Source of the DNA: Sporopachydermia quercuum
Lineage: Eukaryota > Ascomycota > Sporopachydermiomycetes > Sporopachydermiales > Sporopachydermiaceae
Reading direction: 5' to 3'
Length of the DNA stretch: 64,000 nt
NCBI GenBank assembly: GCA_001599295.1
Contig: BCGN01000006.1
Location: forward strand, 310,001 to 374,000
Part shown: positions 11,148-22,400 of the stretch, piece by piece
How the letters are laid out: each line of letters begins with the position of its first letter
Numbering within the stretch: position 1 is the first letter of the stretch
The notes under the pieces: model-generated
The model's input: only the letters and a program-made list of their open reading frames with translations
Databases searched by the model: none
Told to the model about the DNA's origin: nothing
Position numbers and translations under genes: made by a program

Positions 11148-11275
11148 CCGCTAAGTGCGGAGAAGTTTCGCTTTTGTCGGAGCGATGGAGTAGTAGTGAT
11201 TACGGAGAAGATATTGCTTGTTTGAGAATTTCGGAGGTTATAGCGGGTGTCATAATGGAGGTCGGGATACTCTCA
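11148..11275. promoter_or_regulatory. CGG-rich cluster, possible Zn2Cys6 sites
   Basis: CCG-N7-CGG at 11148-11160 is followed by TCGGAG, ACGGAG, TCGGAG, GCGGG and TCGGG words within 115 bases, all in AT-rich DNA. Paired CGG triplets are the typical half-sites of fungal zinc-cluster regulators. It lies about 600-700 bases upstream of the DUF92 gene. Confidence 0.3.
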
Positions 11276-11491
11276 TATGATAAAAGGAGGAAAGATATAG
11301 GGATACAGACGTTCGAAGAGTGGAATTTTGGTTCGTAGAGAAGTAGTTAGTCATGAATAACTTAATTGATTTATTATGCATTAGCAGGTAAAGACGAAAG
11401 GCCAGATGAATAGAATACGCCTAACAGCAAATCCTTTTACGTTTTAGAGCCTGGTTCGAGTGAGCATTATTTGATGATGATGTAATCGGTA

Positions 11492-11755
11492 ATGATTGGT
11501 TATCAGATTCCAAGTACTCCATTTATTGTTATNGATCTTGGAAAATCTGTTGAAGGTGAGACGCTAATATTTTTCTTCATCTTTCACCTAATAACTCTCA
11601 TTATCATTATCATCTCTTCTTGGCTCTTCTGTACCTTTGTCGATTCATCTATTTGGCTTCTGGTTCCATTATTCATTCCAGTTAGCATGATTTCTTTTAC
11701 ATTCTTTACATTGATCACACATAGTGTATACAATCTACAGATTATGAACAATTAA
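11492..11755 (+). CDS. doubtful hydrophobic 87-residue ORF
   Basis: An ATG-started frame with three Leu/Ile/Phe-rich hydrophobic stretches after residue 25. Such composition also arises from AT-rich DNA by chance. There is no family signature, and an N lies in codon 14. I list it only because it starts with ATG and fills an otherwise empty gap. Confidence 0.18.
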   Translation: MIGYQIPSTPFIVXDLGKSVEGETLIFFFIFHLITLIIIIISSWLFCTFVDSSIWLLVPLFIPVSMISFTFFTLITHSVYNLQIMNN

Positions 11756-11808
11756 AATTTCTTGCTTATTGAAGGATTGAAAAATATGTTTAACCAAATC
11801 ACACTTGT

Positions 11809-13709
11809 TTATTGTGATGCCTCATTAGGATCAACTTGAAAAATCTTATCAGCATTAAGAATGAAATGAGGATCTAATGAGTATTTCAACTTTCTCATAG
11901 TATCAACAGCAGGATGACCGACTTCGTGAACCAGGAAATCTCTCTTACCAATTCCAACTCCATGCTCACCAGTACAAGTACCTTCAAATTTAAGCGCTCT
12001 TTCCACCATTCTATCTACTAAATCACTTGCAATCTTCCTCTCAGATGGGTCGTATAGTATAAAAGCATGGAAATTACCATCGCCGACATGACCTACTACA
12101 GAAACCTCTAAACCTGATTCTTTAAAATCCTTTGCCGACTCGTCAATTATGGCTGATAATTTGGAAATAGGAACTGCAACATCAGTTGTCCATAATTCAA
12201 CATTAGGGTTCTTACTTCTACCGTAATCTATCGTTGACCATAAAGCATGCTTTCTTGCTGACCATAACTCTTCTATTTCGTCTTCTGATTCAGCAAATTC
12301 AAAGCTGTTACATTTATGTTTCTTAGTAATGTCTTTTACATCAGTAATAGTCTCCTTTAGGAAGTTTTTTGATCCACCAAATTTAAAAAACAATGTTGGT
12401 TTAGCAACCCATTTTCTAGTGGTGATACCAGCTTCATTAACAAAATGCATCATGTTAGCATCTAAGTATTCAACAGCATTGACTAAGATACCATTCTGAA
12501 CTATCTCTGTGACGGAACTAGCTGCCTCTTGAACAGAATCAAAAGTGACAACAGCAACAGTTTGATTTTTTGGTCGAACATTTAATTTTAAAGTAGCCTC
12601 AGTAACAACACCCAAAGTACCTTCTGATCCAATAAAAAGACCAGTTAAATTATAACCGGCCGAAGACTTTCTAGGTCTTTGTTTTGTTTTCACAATAGTA
12701 CCATCAGGTAGAACAACAGTTAGGGATAAGACATTTTCTCTCATAGTACCATATCTAGCAGCATTCGTACCAGAACAAGAAGTACCAATCATACCCCCTA
12801 TTTCAGCACCAGGACCTGGATCAGGACCAAACAATAGTCCGTAGTCGGCCAAGTATTCGTCTAGATCTTCCCAGCCAACACTTGGTTGAACAACAATATC
12901 TAAATCATCTTTATGTAAAGCAATAATTTGATCCATTCTGCTCATATCTAATGAAATACCTTGTCTTGTTGGTGTGATGTGACCTTCCAGTGATGTACCA
13001 CCTGAAAAAGGTACAACAGGGATTTTGGCATTGAAGCAAAGCTTCAAAATCTCTGACACATCTTCTGTGGAGCCAGGGCGGACAATAATAACGGGTCGTT
13101 CACCAGGTGCTGCGTGATGAGTCTGGAAGTATGAATCTGAATGAGAATCTAATTCCGACTTTGATCTGCTAATGTTATCAGAGCCAAGCAATTGCTCAAT
13201 CTTCTTGAACACTTCCTCCTGTTCAGCTTCAGAAGCATACTCAAGATGAGGAGTGTTTTTCAGTTGTAAAGTCGAAGAAGATTCAGTGGAGGGTGTTTGA
13301 CTGTTTATCTGTTGAGCTGGATTCAGAGTCTTGAATACTGCTAGAGAGGTAGCAGCTCCAACTGCAAGTAAAACAAAGTCCCCTTGAAGACGAAATGGAA
13401 CGTTAGTAAAAATAGAACCCTCAATAATAGCTTACACTCTAATATATTTTATTTTATTCTCTGTTTTCTATGAGAGAGCGGTCTAGAAGTGACTTCATAC
13501 TTACTTAATGTTGATGAGTTCTTGGTGGTGGATTGGCCATTGGAGGTATAGTGCCTACTCTGAATGGTAAACCTTTTACCCGGGTAGTGAGTGAGATTTC
13601 TAGCCGTCAATCTGGGTTTGAATCTACTGTTACAATTTCTGCTTAAACTTGCTTTGATATTGTTTGTTGCAAGGAGCTTCATTCCTTGAGCTTGTAACCA
13701 TGGAGCCAT
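11809..13709 (-). CDS. DLD1: Mitochondrial D-lactate dehydrogenase (cytochrome c), two exons
   Basis: Exon 1 is 13709-13505 and exon 2 is 13361-11809, giving 585 residues (S. cerevisiae Dld1 has 587). Exon 2 alone has no ATG. The 143-base intron has donor GTAAGT at 13504, branch TACTAAC at 13408-13402 and acceptor TTGCAG ending at 13362; the frame joins exactly (A+TT = Ile69). Exon 1 encodes an Arg/Ser-rich mitochondrial presequence beginning M-A-P-W-L. Exon 2 opens with a hydrophobic inner-membrane segment (GAATSLAVF), followed by the FAD-binding PCMH domain (P-V-V-P-F-S-G-G-T-S-L-E-G-H) and the C-terminal FAD-linked oxidase cap with V-V-G-H-V-G-D-G-N-F-H and G-E-H-G-V-G. It oxidises D-lactate to pyruvate, passing electrons to cytochrome c in the intermembrane space. 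Confidence 0.93.
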
Positions 13710-14558
13710 TTTCACGAACAAGGGTTCCGGAACGGGCTCTGTAAGACCACTTCGCCAAGTTTAACTGGAGACCAGTTGTAGTTAGTTTCCAGCCTTGTAT
13801 TAGTAAAGAGAATCGAGCAGTCTGAGCAACCGACCTGTTAATCTGTTCACTTGGTAGTATTACAGAAAATAACTCAGACCTCAAGTTAGAAAAATGAAGA
13901 AGAGGTGAAGATGAAGAGATGAACAGAATATTGAAAAATCACCAGTTGAGGTCAAATGCAAGAATAAGGTTTCCTTTTATAAGAGGCATAATGTTTAGAG
14001 TTAAAAGAATTTACGTAATCGGAAAAACTCAGATTCGATGAGAAGTAAAAGAAGTGAAAAGAAAATATTTCTGCTATAGGATTAGACTATTTGCTTTTAC
14101 TCATATTATGATGAAATCCTCCCTCCTCAATTTACCGTATCTTACAATAATATTTGCAAGCTTCTTTTCCCGAATGCCCCACATAAAATCGTACTGTACC
14201 GAAAAATCTACGACTTTTCTGAATCATACATCAAGTAATGTGAGTGAACTTTAACCTTGTTTCAAACATTATTTGGTACCTCATTCTCCGGCATCGAAAA
14301 GCCTGGCACTGTTCAGACGATTAAGAAAAAAAGCATTACAAAGCAAGTAGCAAGTAGACCGTTGATAGGTATCAGGGAAGAGTATCATTTCAGCTTAGTG
14401 TCTCAACACATAGTTAGTTCATCTATATAATCTACTCTTCTTTTTCACTGGTTCCTGTAGTTCAAGACCAATTGTTATTTTACACTCGTCTTGTCAAACT
14501 GTCATACAGTTTTGGTAGTATTATTGCAGATTTATCTCTCTTTTATATTCATTCCGTT
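13710..14558. other. intergenic, DLD1 upstream region
   Basis: This 850-base stretch contains the DLD1 promoter and the DFG10 3' flank. Short frames here start with non-ATG codons or have no recognisable content. No RNA gene is evident. Confidence 0.5.
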
Positions 14559-15488
14559 CTAGTAAATAAAAGGTATAATTCGTGCAGTCTTTGAATCAAA
14601 AGTTTCAGGGAACTTTGATTTATAGTAATGCCATGTTTGGTTGCTCGATGCTCCTAGATTTACCAATATCCATACAACAACTAGTATACTGTCCTCCCCA
14701 GAAGAAGCTTCCAGTAAGCAGAAAGATAGATATATCATCACTTCATCTGTATAATGAGCAGAGTAGGAATATCTGAACAGTCCCCTCGTTGGTAATGTAT
14801 ATTTTTTCAAAGAGGCCAGATACTTGTGATTTTGATATTGATTGTATGACGCTATTATAAAAAGTGCTATGGACAAAGAATCAAAGAACGTAATACTTGA
14901 AAATGATTTTTTTTCAACTTTACCCGGTTCAAATGATCCCATTAATTTCATACTTTCATTTTGATTCATATAATGCTTAATACTGCATAGTACTAGGTGC
15001 CAGTTTTGAACTAAATAGAAAGAAATGCCAACTAAGTAATGAGATAAGTGAATCTCGGCACTGGGTATACTATGATTAATAAAGATTGATTCCCATAATC
15101 TGCGAAGGCTATGCAGAAGCATCAACCACAATGGTAATGATTCTTGGATAAACGTATGGTTAATGTGTTTTATGTTGGAATAGTAACTCATAATGAATAT
15201 ATTACCTATCGAGCATATAGTTGATAGAATGTAGAAATGAGTAAACCAACTCTTCGATACTCGTAAACTGAGAATCCATGATAACAAGTAGTTGTTACTA
15301 ACATTCTGTAGCTTATTATTGCTTAAAACTTTCCCATACCAAAGAAACGGATTCAAACTCGGTTGAACTGTAGCTGTTATAACAGATGTGATCCCAAGGG
15401 CGAAATAAGTTCTTATAACCCATTGAAGTGTCTCAATTGTCAGGTATGGTTCGATAGCTTGGAACACACGGGCAAGAGTTATTATCAT
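14559..15488 (-). CDS. DFG10: Polyprenol reductase (Dfg10/SRD5A3 family)
   Basis: The 309-residue membrane protein has about six hydrophobic helices. The signature M-L-L-H-S-L-R-R-L-W-E-S near residue 125 corresponds to the LHxxRRxxE motif of SRD5A3-type steroid 5-alpha-reductases. The C-terminus shows the reductase block: P-T-R-G-L-F-R-Y-x-Y-S-A-H-Y-x-x-E, then N-L-G-A-S-S-N-Q-T-W-H-Y-Y-K-S-K-F-P and a terminal I-I-P-F-I. This family reduces polyprenol to dolichol in the ER for N-glycosylation. It is somewhat longer than S. cerevisiae Dfg10 (253). The start at ATG 15488 is unambiguous. Confidence 0.85.
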   Translation of the reverse strand: MIITLARVFQAIEPYLTIETLQWVIRTYFALGITSVITATVQPSLNPFLWYGKVLSNNKLQNVSNNYLLSWILSLRVSKSWFTHFYILSTICSIGNIFIMSYYSNIKHINHTFIQESLPLWLMLLHSLRRLWESIFINHSIPSAEIHLSHYLVGISFYLVQNWHLVLCSIKHYMNQNESMKLMGSFEPGKVEKKSFSSITFFDSLSIALFIIASYNQYQNHKYLASLKKYTLPTRGLFRYSYSAHYTDEVMIYLSFCLLEASSGEDSILVVVWILVNLGASSNQTWHYYKSKFPETFDSKTARIIPFIY

Positions 15489-16005
15489 GATTGGAAGGTA
15501 TTCATTATCTTAATAATTCTCACAGTTTGATAGTAACCATTATAATTACAAGCGTCTGTTGTTATTGAATTTGGCGCTTTGAATTGTCAATGATTGTCTT
15601 TAACAGCGGTAATGATAATCACCATAATAAGGAATGTGAATAGCTCCCACTCAGAAGCTTATTCTGACTGTTAAAAATGAACGCTTTGGGCAAAAGGGTT
15701 TTTGTCCCAAAACTGATGTTTGTTTTAGGGATCTTTCTTGAAAAACACACTAATACAAAATAATAATGATGGTGTAAAAGTGACGTATGACCCAAATATA
15801 TAATCAACATAAGGACACTTTTTAAATGTTCTGTGAGAATGAATCCTTAGTATATCAATGGATAAATTGTTTGATAAATTGATCCATCTTGATCTTATAC
15901 CTAACACAGCAAATGTAGCAAACTCGAATGAGAAAGTAAGAATTATTATCACATATAAAACCATAACACAATTAAGCCAATCAACATCACGCTTCTCTTA
16001 TCATC
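15489..16005. other. intergenic, DFG10 upstream region
   Basis: This 515-base AT-rich region lies between DFG10 and the unrecognised two-exon gene, which may extend to 15987 in another frame. There is no independent gene. Confidence 0.5.
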
Positions 16006-16623
16006 CTAACTAGCGTACCTATAGATCCTTCTTTTTTTATATATGAAGATATTAGAGCACCTAATGCGAAGGAAGCAATCACTAAATCTGCCGAGAGGCA
16101 CATTGTACAAGCAGAAGCAATCATTAGTTTGTTCTTCTTCTAGAACTCCGCCAACACCTCTAACATCTGCTTTCAAAGCAGTGACAGTTTTGACCCAAGC
16201 TATCTTCCATCTTGGAAAGTCATTTTCCACTTGTTCTACTTCGGAAGCAGGCTCGGTAGATTTTTCTAGTGTGGTGGCTGTTGGGATAGCTGTCTCTTCA
16301 AGACCAACGGAAGTCACTCCTGATATTCGATAATGAGATACTCTGAGAAGAGTTAGCTGAAGGTATAAATATATTATTTGTTCACTTGATTAGATTGCTC
16401 ATCTCTTCGAACTTTTAACTGCAATCTCTTCAAAGAATTGTATGGCCTATTTGATTTCGAGAGTAGTGAGCCATATAAAGTTTCAACTAAAAAAAGCTTA
16501 TCGGATGAGCTCTAGAACTTACGCTTTTGGCGCAACCGTTCTATGTTTTATACTATAATTTTTGGAAACATCTGATGAGAAATAGGATTTTTCATTCGCT
16601 AAATCTATTCTTATCATCTGCAT
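16006..16623 (-). CDS. unrecognised two-exon protein, possibly frame-broken near its C-terminus
   Basis: Exon 1 is 16623-16523 (M-Q-M-I-R-I-D-L-A-N-E, stop upstream) and exon 2 runs from 16342. Donor GTAAGT at 16522 and acceptor TTCTCAG ending at 16343, with CTAAC just before it, join in frame (GC+A = Ala). Exon 2 has no ATG of its own, which supports the splice. The product as read is 145 residues: a polar Thr/Glu-rich middle and a basic F-P-R-W-K-I-A-W-V-K-T segment. After R-G-V-G-G-V-L-E the annotated frame becomes Cys/Arg-rich and unprotein-like. The neighbouring frame from about 16120 to 15987 instead reads as a clean membrane helix (A-D-L-V-I-A-S-F-A-L-G-A-L-I-S-S) and a basic end. A one-base consensus error or a missed intron would explain this. 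I do not recognise the family. Confidence 0.5.
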
Positions 16624-17251
16624 TATAGTGAAATATTGAAGTTTGAAATATGCTTCCTATAATAACAAGCAAAGTCTTTAAAATTCATCTGAGAAAGTAA
16701 TTTCACATTGAAACTGAAAACTTGATTCTGACATTGGGCGAGCTATAAACGATTATGGATAATTACTTCTCTCATTGAACCCTCTTTCATATCATGACGG
16801 TGAATCTGTTACCATCAATATCTTCAATATGATAAATCTGCAGGTAAATAAATAAAGCTCAAGAACTCATTGATTCCAACTTGTTGAACACTGAAAGCTG
16901 TAGAGCATTTTTTATTTCATCCTAAAAAATGCTCTACTGCTTATTTCATCCTAAATATATGGAATTCTGGCTACGCTTCCACTCATTCTGAAGATCACGT
17001 AATCACTTTACATAATTTCAATTCTTATTAACAGATTACATCATCAGTTAATATACACCCATCCCATCCGTCTCCTTCCATCTCAGACACGTCTAATAGT
17101 TATCACGAAACCCTGATTACCTTGTAAACAGGACCCTCCAGTATTGTTATCATGAAGAACTTCACTTTATCAGCGAGCAATTGAACAATCTATCATTGCC
17201 CCTCCAAACATCATCAATTGAAACTTTTCAGAATATCAAATACTTTTCAGA
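16624..17251. other. divergent promoter region upstream of THO1
   Basis: This 630-base region lies between the leftward two-exon gene and rightward THO1. It contains a direct repeat of a phrase around 16905-16955 (ATTTCATCCTAAA and GCTCTAC repeated). No gene is seen. Confidence 0.5.
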
Positions 17252-17938
17252 ATGTCCGAATACTCATCCAAAACTGTCGTGCAGCTGAAAGAATTGCTCA
17301 AAACACGTGGACTTTCTACTGCTGGTAAGAAAGAAGAACTGATACAAAGATTGGTCGATGCTGATACGCAAACTGGAGAGCCCGCTGGTGGTCAAAACAA
17401 GGAATCTACAGAAGCAGTAGAATCAGTAGCTGAGAAGAAGTTAGACGAAGATGTTGCTGAAAGTGATCAGCAAAAGGATGACACTGTGAAAGCGGCCTCT
17501 GATGTTGATCATAATACGGAAGCAGCGGTAAACAACCAAGAATTAAATCCTGATCAAGTGGAAGGAAATGGGAAACCAATTGAAGAACCAGAACAATCAA
17601 ATGAGGAAAGAATGAAGGCTCAAATTGAGGAGTTGGAGAAAAGAATTTCGAGAGCAAAGAAGTTTGGTGATAGTGAGATTCAAAATGAGGCTGAACAATT
17701 ATTAGTCAGAATTAAAAAGTTTGGACTGCCAGAAGCCAATTTCAAATTCGGTGTAGCAAAAAGTGGTTTAAATACTGAATTAAAGATTCACAAGAAGCAT
17801 AGAGGAAAACCAAGAAGGAGATTCAGTAGTAGCAAAGATAGTAAAGGCAATAATGGTGAGGTAAAAAGTTTCAATTTGGCTGATAGTGATAAGTCAAAGA
17901 TTGAAGCAAGAAAAGCAAAATTTGGTATTGTTCCTTGA
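17252..17938 (+). CDS. THO1: SAP-domain nuclear RNA-binding protein Tho1
   Basis: The protein has 228 residues. The N-terminal SAP domain (residues 5-40) shows the pattern V-V-Q-L-K-E-L-L-K-x-R-G-L-S-T-A-G-K-K-E-E-L-I-x-R-L. A Glu/Asp/Gln-rich linker follows, then a coiled R-M-K-A-Q-I-E-E-L-E-K-R and the Tho1/MOS11/CIP29 C-terminal domain (A-E-Q-L-L-x-R-I-K-K-F-G). The tail is basic and ends with R-K-A-K-F-G-I-V-P. Tho1 binds nascent RNA and Sub2 in mRNP assembly and export and suppresses THO mutants. Length matches the S. cerevisiae protein (218). ATG 17252 begins exactly at the SAP domain. Confidence 0.92.
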   Translation: MSEYSSKTVVQLKELLKTRGLSTAGKKEELIQRLVDADTQTGEPAGGQNKESTEAVESVAEKKLDEDVAESDQQKDDTVKAASDVDHNTEAAVNNQELNPDQVEGNGKPIEEPEQSNEERMKAQIEELEKRISRAKKFGDSEIQNEAEQLLVRIKKFGLPEANFKFGVAKSGLNTELKIHKKHRGKPRRRFSSSKDSKGNNGEVKSFNLADSDKSKIEARKAKFGIVP

Positions 17939-19443
17939 GTGTTCAGGTTTTTGATTAGTTTGTCATTGGATGACTTACTATGTGAATAAAACAGCATGAA
18001 AAGAAGTAGAAAGGATATGAAAAAAAAAGTATGAAAAGGAGTGAAAAGAATGTGATACTGGTAGGATGTTAGTATGTAGTAAAATTCACGATGCACGGTG
18101 CACGGTGCAATGTTTACCATAAATTGTGTAGACTGTGCTGTGCGTTTATACATAGAAGTAGGTTCCAAGTTGTGAATGCAAAGTATGTAGTATTAGAATC
18201 CGAATATGAAAAGCGAAGAAGATTTGATAAATAAGGAATAGGAAGAAAAAAAAAAGGAAATTATTATGAATACCGTCAATTGAGTCAACTTTCTACTATT
18301 CTTTTGGAAATCAAACTCTTTCAGGTTAAGTTGTCAAAAAATAAACTCATTAAAAGAAGATATGAATGAATGTCAAATGACCATACTGTATAGTACTGTT
18401 ATATAATTGTATAGGTATAATTACTAAGTGATTTTAGATATTATGAAGCAGAAAATAGTTGGAAAAATGAATATAAAGCAATAATAAAAGCAATAATAAA
18501 CTCAAACTAAAACTGCATAGCAAATTCAAACGAGTCATAAAGGCTTGGAGAGCAAGACCACCACCAAATCATATTTGTAGAACCTATAAATCGATTTCTT
18601 TTCAATGCTGTAGTAGAGGATGAAAGCCCTTCAAAGGCATCTAAACTCAACTATGTTGCTTTAGGAATTCAAGCTAGCTTCAACTATCAATAACTGACCC
18701 GATTTCTTATGTCTAAACAACAAAGTCATCCATTTGTCTGTTGTATGGGACCGATGATAGAGAAAAGAATACTGAATTTTCACCTGGATGATCTATTTTG
18801 AAGCAGATGTCAGCGTACTGTTAATCTTATCAGTTGTAGTGTCTTGTCTGGATTCTCTTAATCCTCCTATAGCCTTATGTCCTGATCTTTCTCTGTTTAT
18901 CCATCCATCATATTACTTCAGTCCAGTTAAACTATTAATCAAATGCACCCTGTGCTTATAATCAACTGGGATTCAAGCTTGGAAGCTACTTCCTTTCCAG
19001 CTGGGGATTTACTTAGCAGTCAAAACCACTAAACAGAGAAATAGAAAGCAACGTAAATTTCAATAAAACATATAGAAACATTCAGTAAATGAACTTGATG
19101 AACTATGGTTTCTTCTAATTATTAGACATTTTTCTCAGCTACGATAACAACTAAAAAGTAGGGTAGCTAGCTGGCTATGCTATCGGTAGCTAACTACTAG
19201 CTACTAATTGCTCAACATTATCAAGTTCTCATAAGGCAGAGAGAAAACAAATAAGGTGATATATCTATTATTCTATCTATTCTATCAAATCATATTTTAT
19301 ATAACACGCCAAAATTCTATAATCCAGTTATCCTAACATAGGCCTACTCTCCTTATCGTATATAATACAAGCTAAATATAAGAGTATTATATTTATTGCT
19401 TAAACAACAATCATATTTGATCATTAGTGCCCTTCTTCCTCTT
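17939..19443. other. long convergent intergenic region
   Basis: This 1.5 kb stretch lies between the 3' ends of THO1 and the CENP-B-like gene. It has a small tandem repeat, GCACGGT twice, around 18096-18109 and clustered TAGCTA words at 19160-19205. No frame has support, and I see no tRNA. Confidence 0.5.
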
Positions 19444-22400
19444 CTAAAATAAATACCTTATTATTTCTTCATCGACATACCTTTCAAGCAAAATATTGTC
19501 TCCTCCTTTCTCCGACACATACATCTTCAATGCATTAATTGCTTCCATTACTTTATACTCACTGATATTCAAGCCACCATTCATACCATCCAAACCATTC
19601 AAACCATTAGAACTTTCTGTCTTTCTAATTTCATACTCATCCTCACAGTATTTTCTTCTCTCCCGCTTCTTAAATGACTGATTAACATATTTCTCAGGAT
19701 GCACTTTCCTGTCAACTTGTAGAAAGATTTCCTCAGTTGTCATGAATCTTCCTTGAACATTCTCTTCTTGAGAATCAACTAAAATCTCAGCAAACTTTTT
19801 CATTGCCGGAGCTCTTAACCAACTATCATCCTTATCAGAATCTGATGAGTTGAGACTCCACTCTTTGAAGTCTTTTCTTAATAGCTGTTTGATATTGAAT
19901 CCATAGTTAGGAAACCTATATAATAGAGACTTCATATACTTGGACAATAAGCTTGACAAATCATCAAGCATTGAGCATTTGTAATAAATCGCCATTTGAG
20001 GAACAAAGAAGCCAGCAGCACCCATGGGAACATCTTTTGATTTCGATATAACACCCGCAGTGTCAGTATAGTAAATATCATCCGGAGGACTAGCATTCAT
20101 GTTGTCATTTGTATTGAAAGAGCAGCTAAATCCTGATCTATAAAAACAACCTTGAATATCAAGAATGTTATCCCAAGATTGGAATAAGAAAAGGATGAAT
20201 TCAGATAGGTCAATATCAAAAGACCAAGAGATGAGTTTATCAAGAGATTTGATAGTAGCAGTTGTGGATGAAGGAATAGTAGGAATAGAAGCGTTAGTAG
20301 CGTTAGTAGCGTTGATATTAGCATTATAAATACTATCATTACTTCTCACTGCATTCATACTAATGCTACTATTCATACTATTACCACCACTACCGTAAGA
20401 ATACTTATTGTTGATATTGGCATAAGGTAAAGTTGGTTCCAACATTCCGTTATTGATATGATTAGTAATACTACTATTAGTAGAGTTATAATCGTAGTTG
20501 ATCATAGAACTTTGAGGCATTCTTGGTAATTGAGAGTCTGGATAGACTCCCATATAATTATGAAGCATATTTTGTTGATCTGAGACTAATGTTGATGCCG
20601 AGGCTGCTGGCGTTGTTGATGTGGATGCTGCCTGTCCAAAATATTGATAGTTACCAAATGATTGGTTTTGATAGCCACTTGGAATAGTATTCTCATTTCC
20701 AGTATGGTTCATGTTTATATTTTCAATTTGAATACTGTGGTGGTTCTGCTGGTTATTGTTATAATGATTCTGCTGATTCTGCTGGTTCTGCTGACTACTG
20801 TGATCTAATTCAAAACCAAGTTCTGAGTCGTAGAATAATATTCTTCTAATACACCTCTGAAGCATCAAATAACGGATGTTTCCTTTATAATTGGCGGCCA
20901 ACCCGCAATCAAATGGTGTCGGTGCGTATGACGGGAACACTCGTACTAATGAATATTTAATTTCAAATTTATCTGGCTTTCCTTCTTTCTCAGAGAGCTG
21001 TTGACCCTGATATGACTTATTAGAAGAATTAGTGTTTAAAGTAGTATTGCTAGTATTGCTACTACTATATCCTTCGTCATAATCAGTAGTTAAATGCTGA
21101 AATGACATAATGCCACCGAAATCATCGAATGAAGTATCAATGACATTTCTAAGGGCTTCTTGGTCGACCAATTTAACTAATGAGCTATCAAGGAATAAAA
21201 CTCCTTTCTTGCCGGGTCTCAGTCCGTTGTAATTTTTCATTTTTTCATCAAACCTTCGAAATATGTCCATCAAAATATTGATGTTAATACTGAAGGGATC
21301 CTTGTTATAATAGTAATTTGAGAGAATAAAGTCCACATCAGTAGCACTAAGCATATTCCTTTTCTTCCCGTAGAAATGGCTTGGTTTGGGTAGTGATTTC
21401 TTGGAAGTACCAGTAGTGTCAGTAGCATGGTTACTATGGGCAGAACTTGAATTGTATGCTGAATCATCCAATAATACTTTTCTCAGCGTATCAGGATCAA
21501 TAGAGCCAATAACAATTGGGTCGAACTTATAAGAACCATTGGCACATGTACATAAGCCAATAGCAAATTTATAGGCCCGTAACGGAGAATTGGAGTTAGA
21601 ATCATAGAATTGATTCAAGTCAGCGAAAGGAGAAGTATCGGATTTGATTCCAATCAAATCGAAGAAAAACACTTCATTCGCTTGAAACTCATCTGATAAT
21701 GCTGCCAATGGATCAACCCAATGTGCCATTGATGGTATGCTTGATTTGGCATTTGCTGTGTTGTTGCTGTTGTTATAACAACTGGTAGTACTATCGATAT
21801 CAGCAGCACTATCATTAGAGGTATCATGTGTATTATCGTTACGATCATCGTCACAATCTGAACGTGTCTTAGCATTAATCCCATCGTCAAGATCACGGGA
21901 ACCCATATTTTTAACACTACGACGAATATTGTTTCTTCTTTTAAAAGAATCAATCATTCCCGATGATACTATAACTTTTTCATGGTTAGGCACATTAAAC
22001 AGCTCAGCATACTTTTGGTAGGTTAATTTGATCATGTCTCCAGTAACATATTTCCCTTTCTTATACAGATTATTCAATTCCTGCTCTGTTGCAATCGTTA
22101 CTTCAGGAAACTTGAAAGTGCGAATTCTTTTAGAATTTTTCAACGAGAAATCTTTTCTTACTGCTTGTCTTATTTGTTCTTCTTTATTAAGCCATTCTGA
22201 CAAAGCAGAAGTTGAGATGGAGAAGATGCCTAGTTTTTTGAAATGCTTTACAGTTTTAACTTGAGATTTCCCCGATGACTTATGATACCATTCAATGACT
22301 TGCAATTTCTGCTGATAAGTTGGTCTCCCCCTTTTTGAAGGATTAGGGAGATTTTTACCTTTCAGATGTTTCAGAGATGAATTGGTGATACTAGGGAGGT

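Larger units (their letters stand above)
10749..11808. other. intergenic with CGG cluster
   Basis: This gene-poor stretch lies between the DUF92 gene and the 3' end of DLD1. A conspicuous run of CGG words lies at 11148-11275, starting with CCG-N7-CGG. An ATG frame at 11492-11755 encodes a very hydrophobic 87-residue peptide of no known family. Confidence 0.5.
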
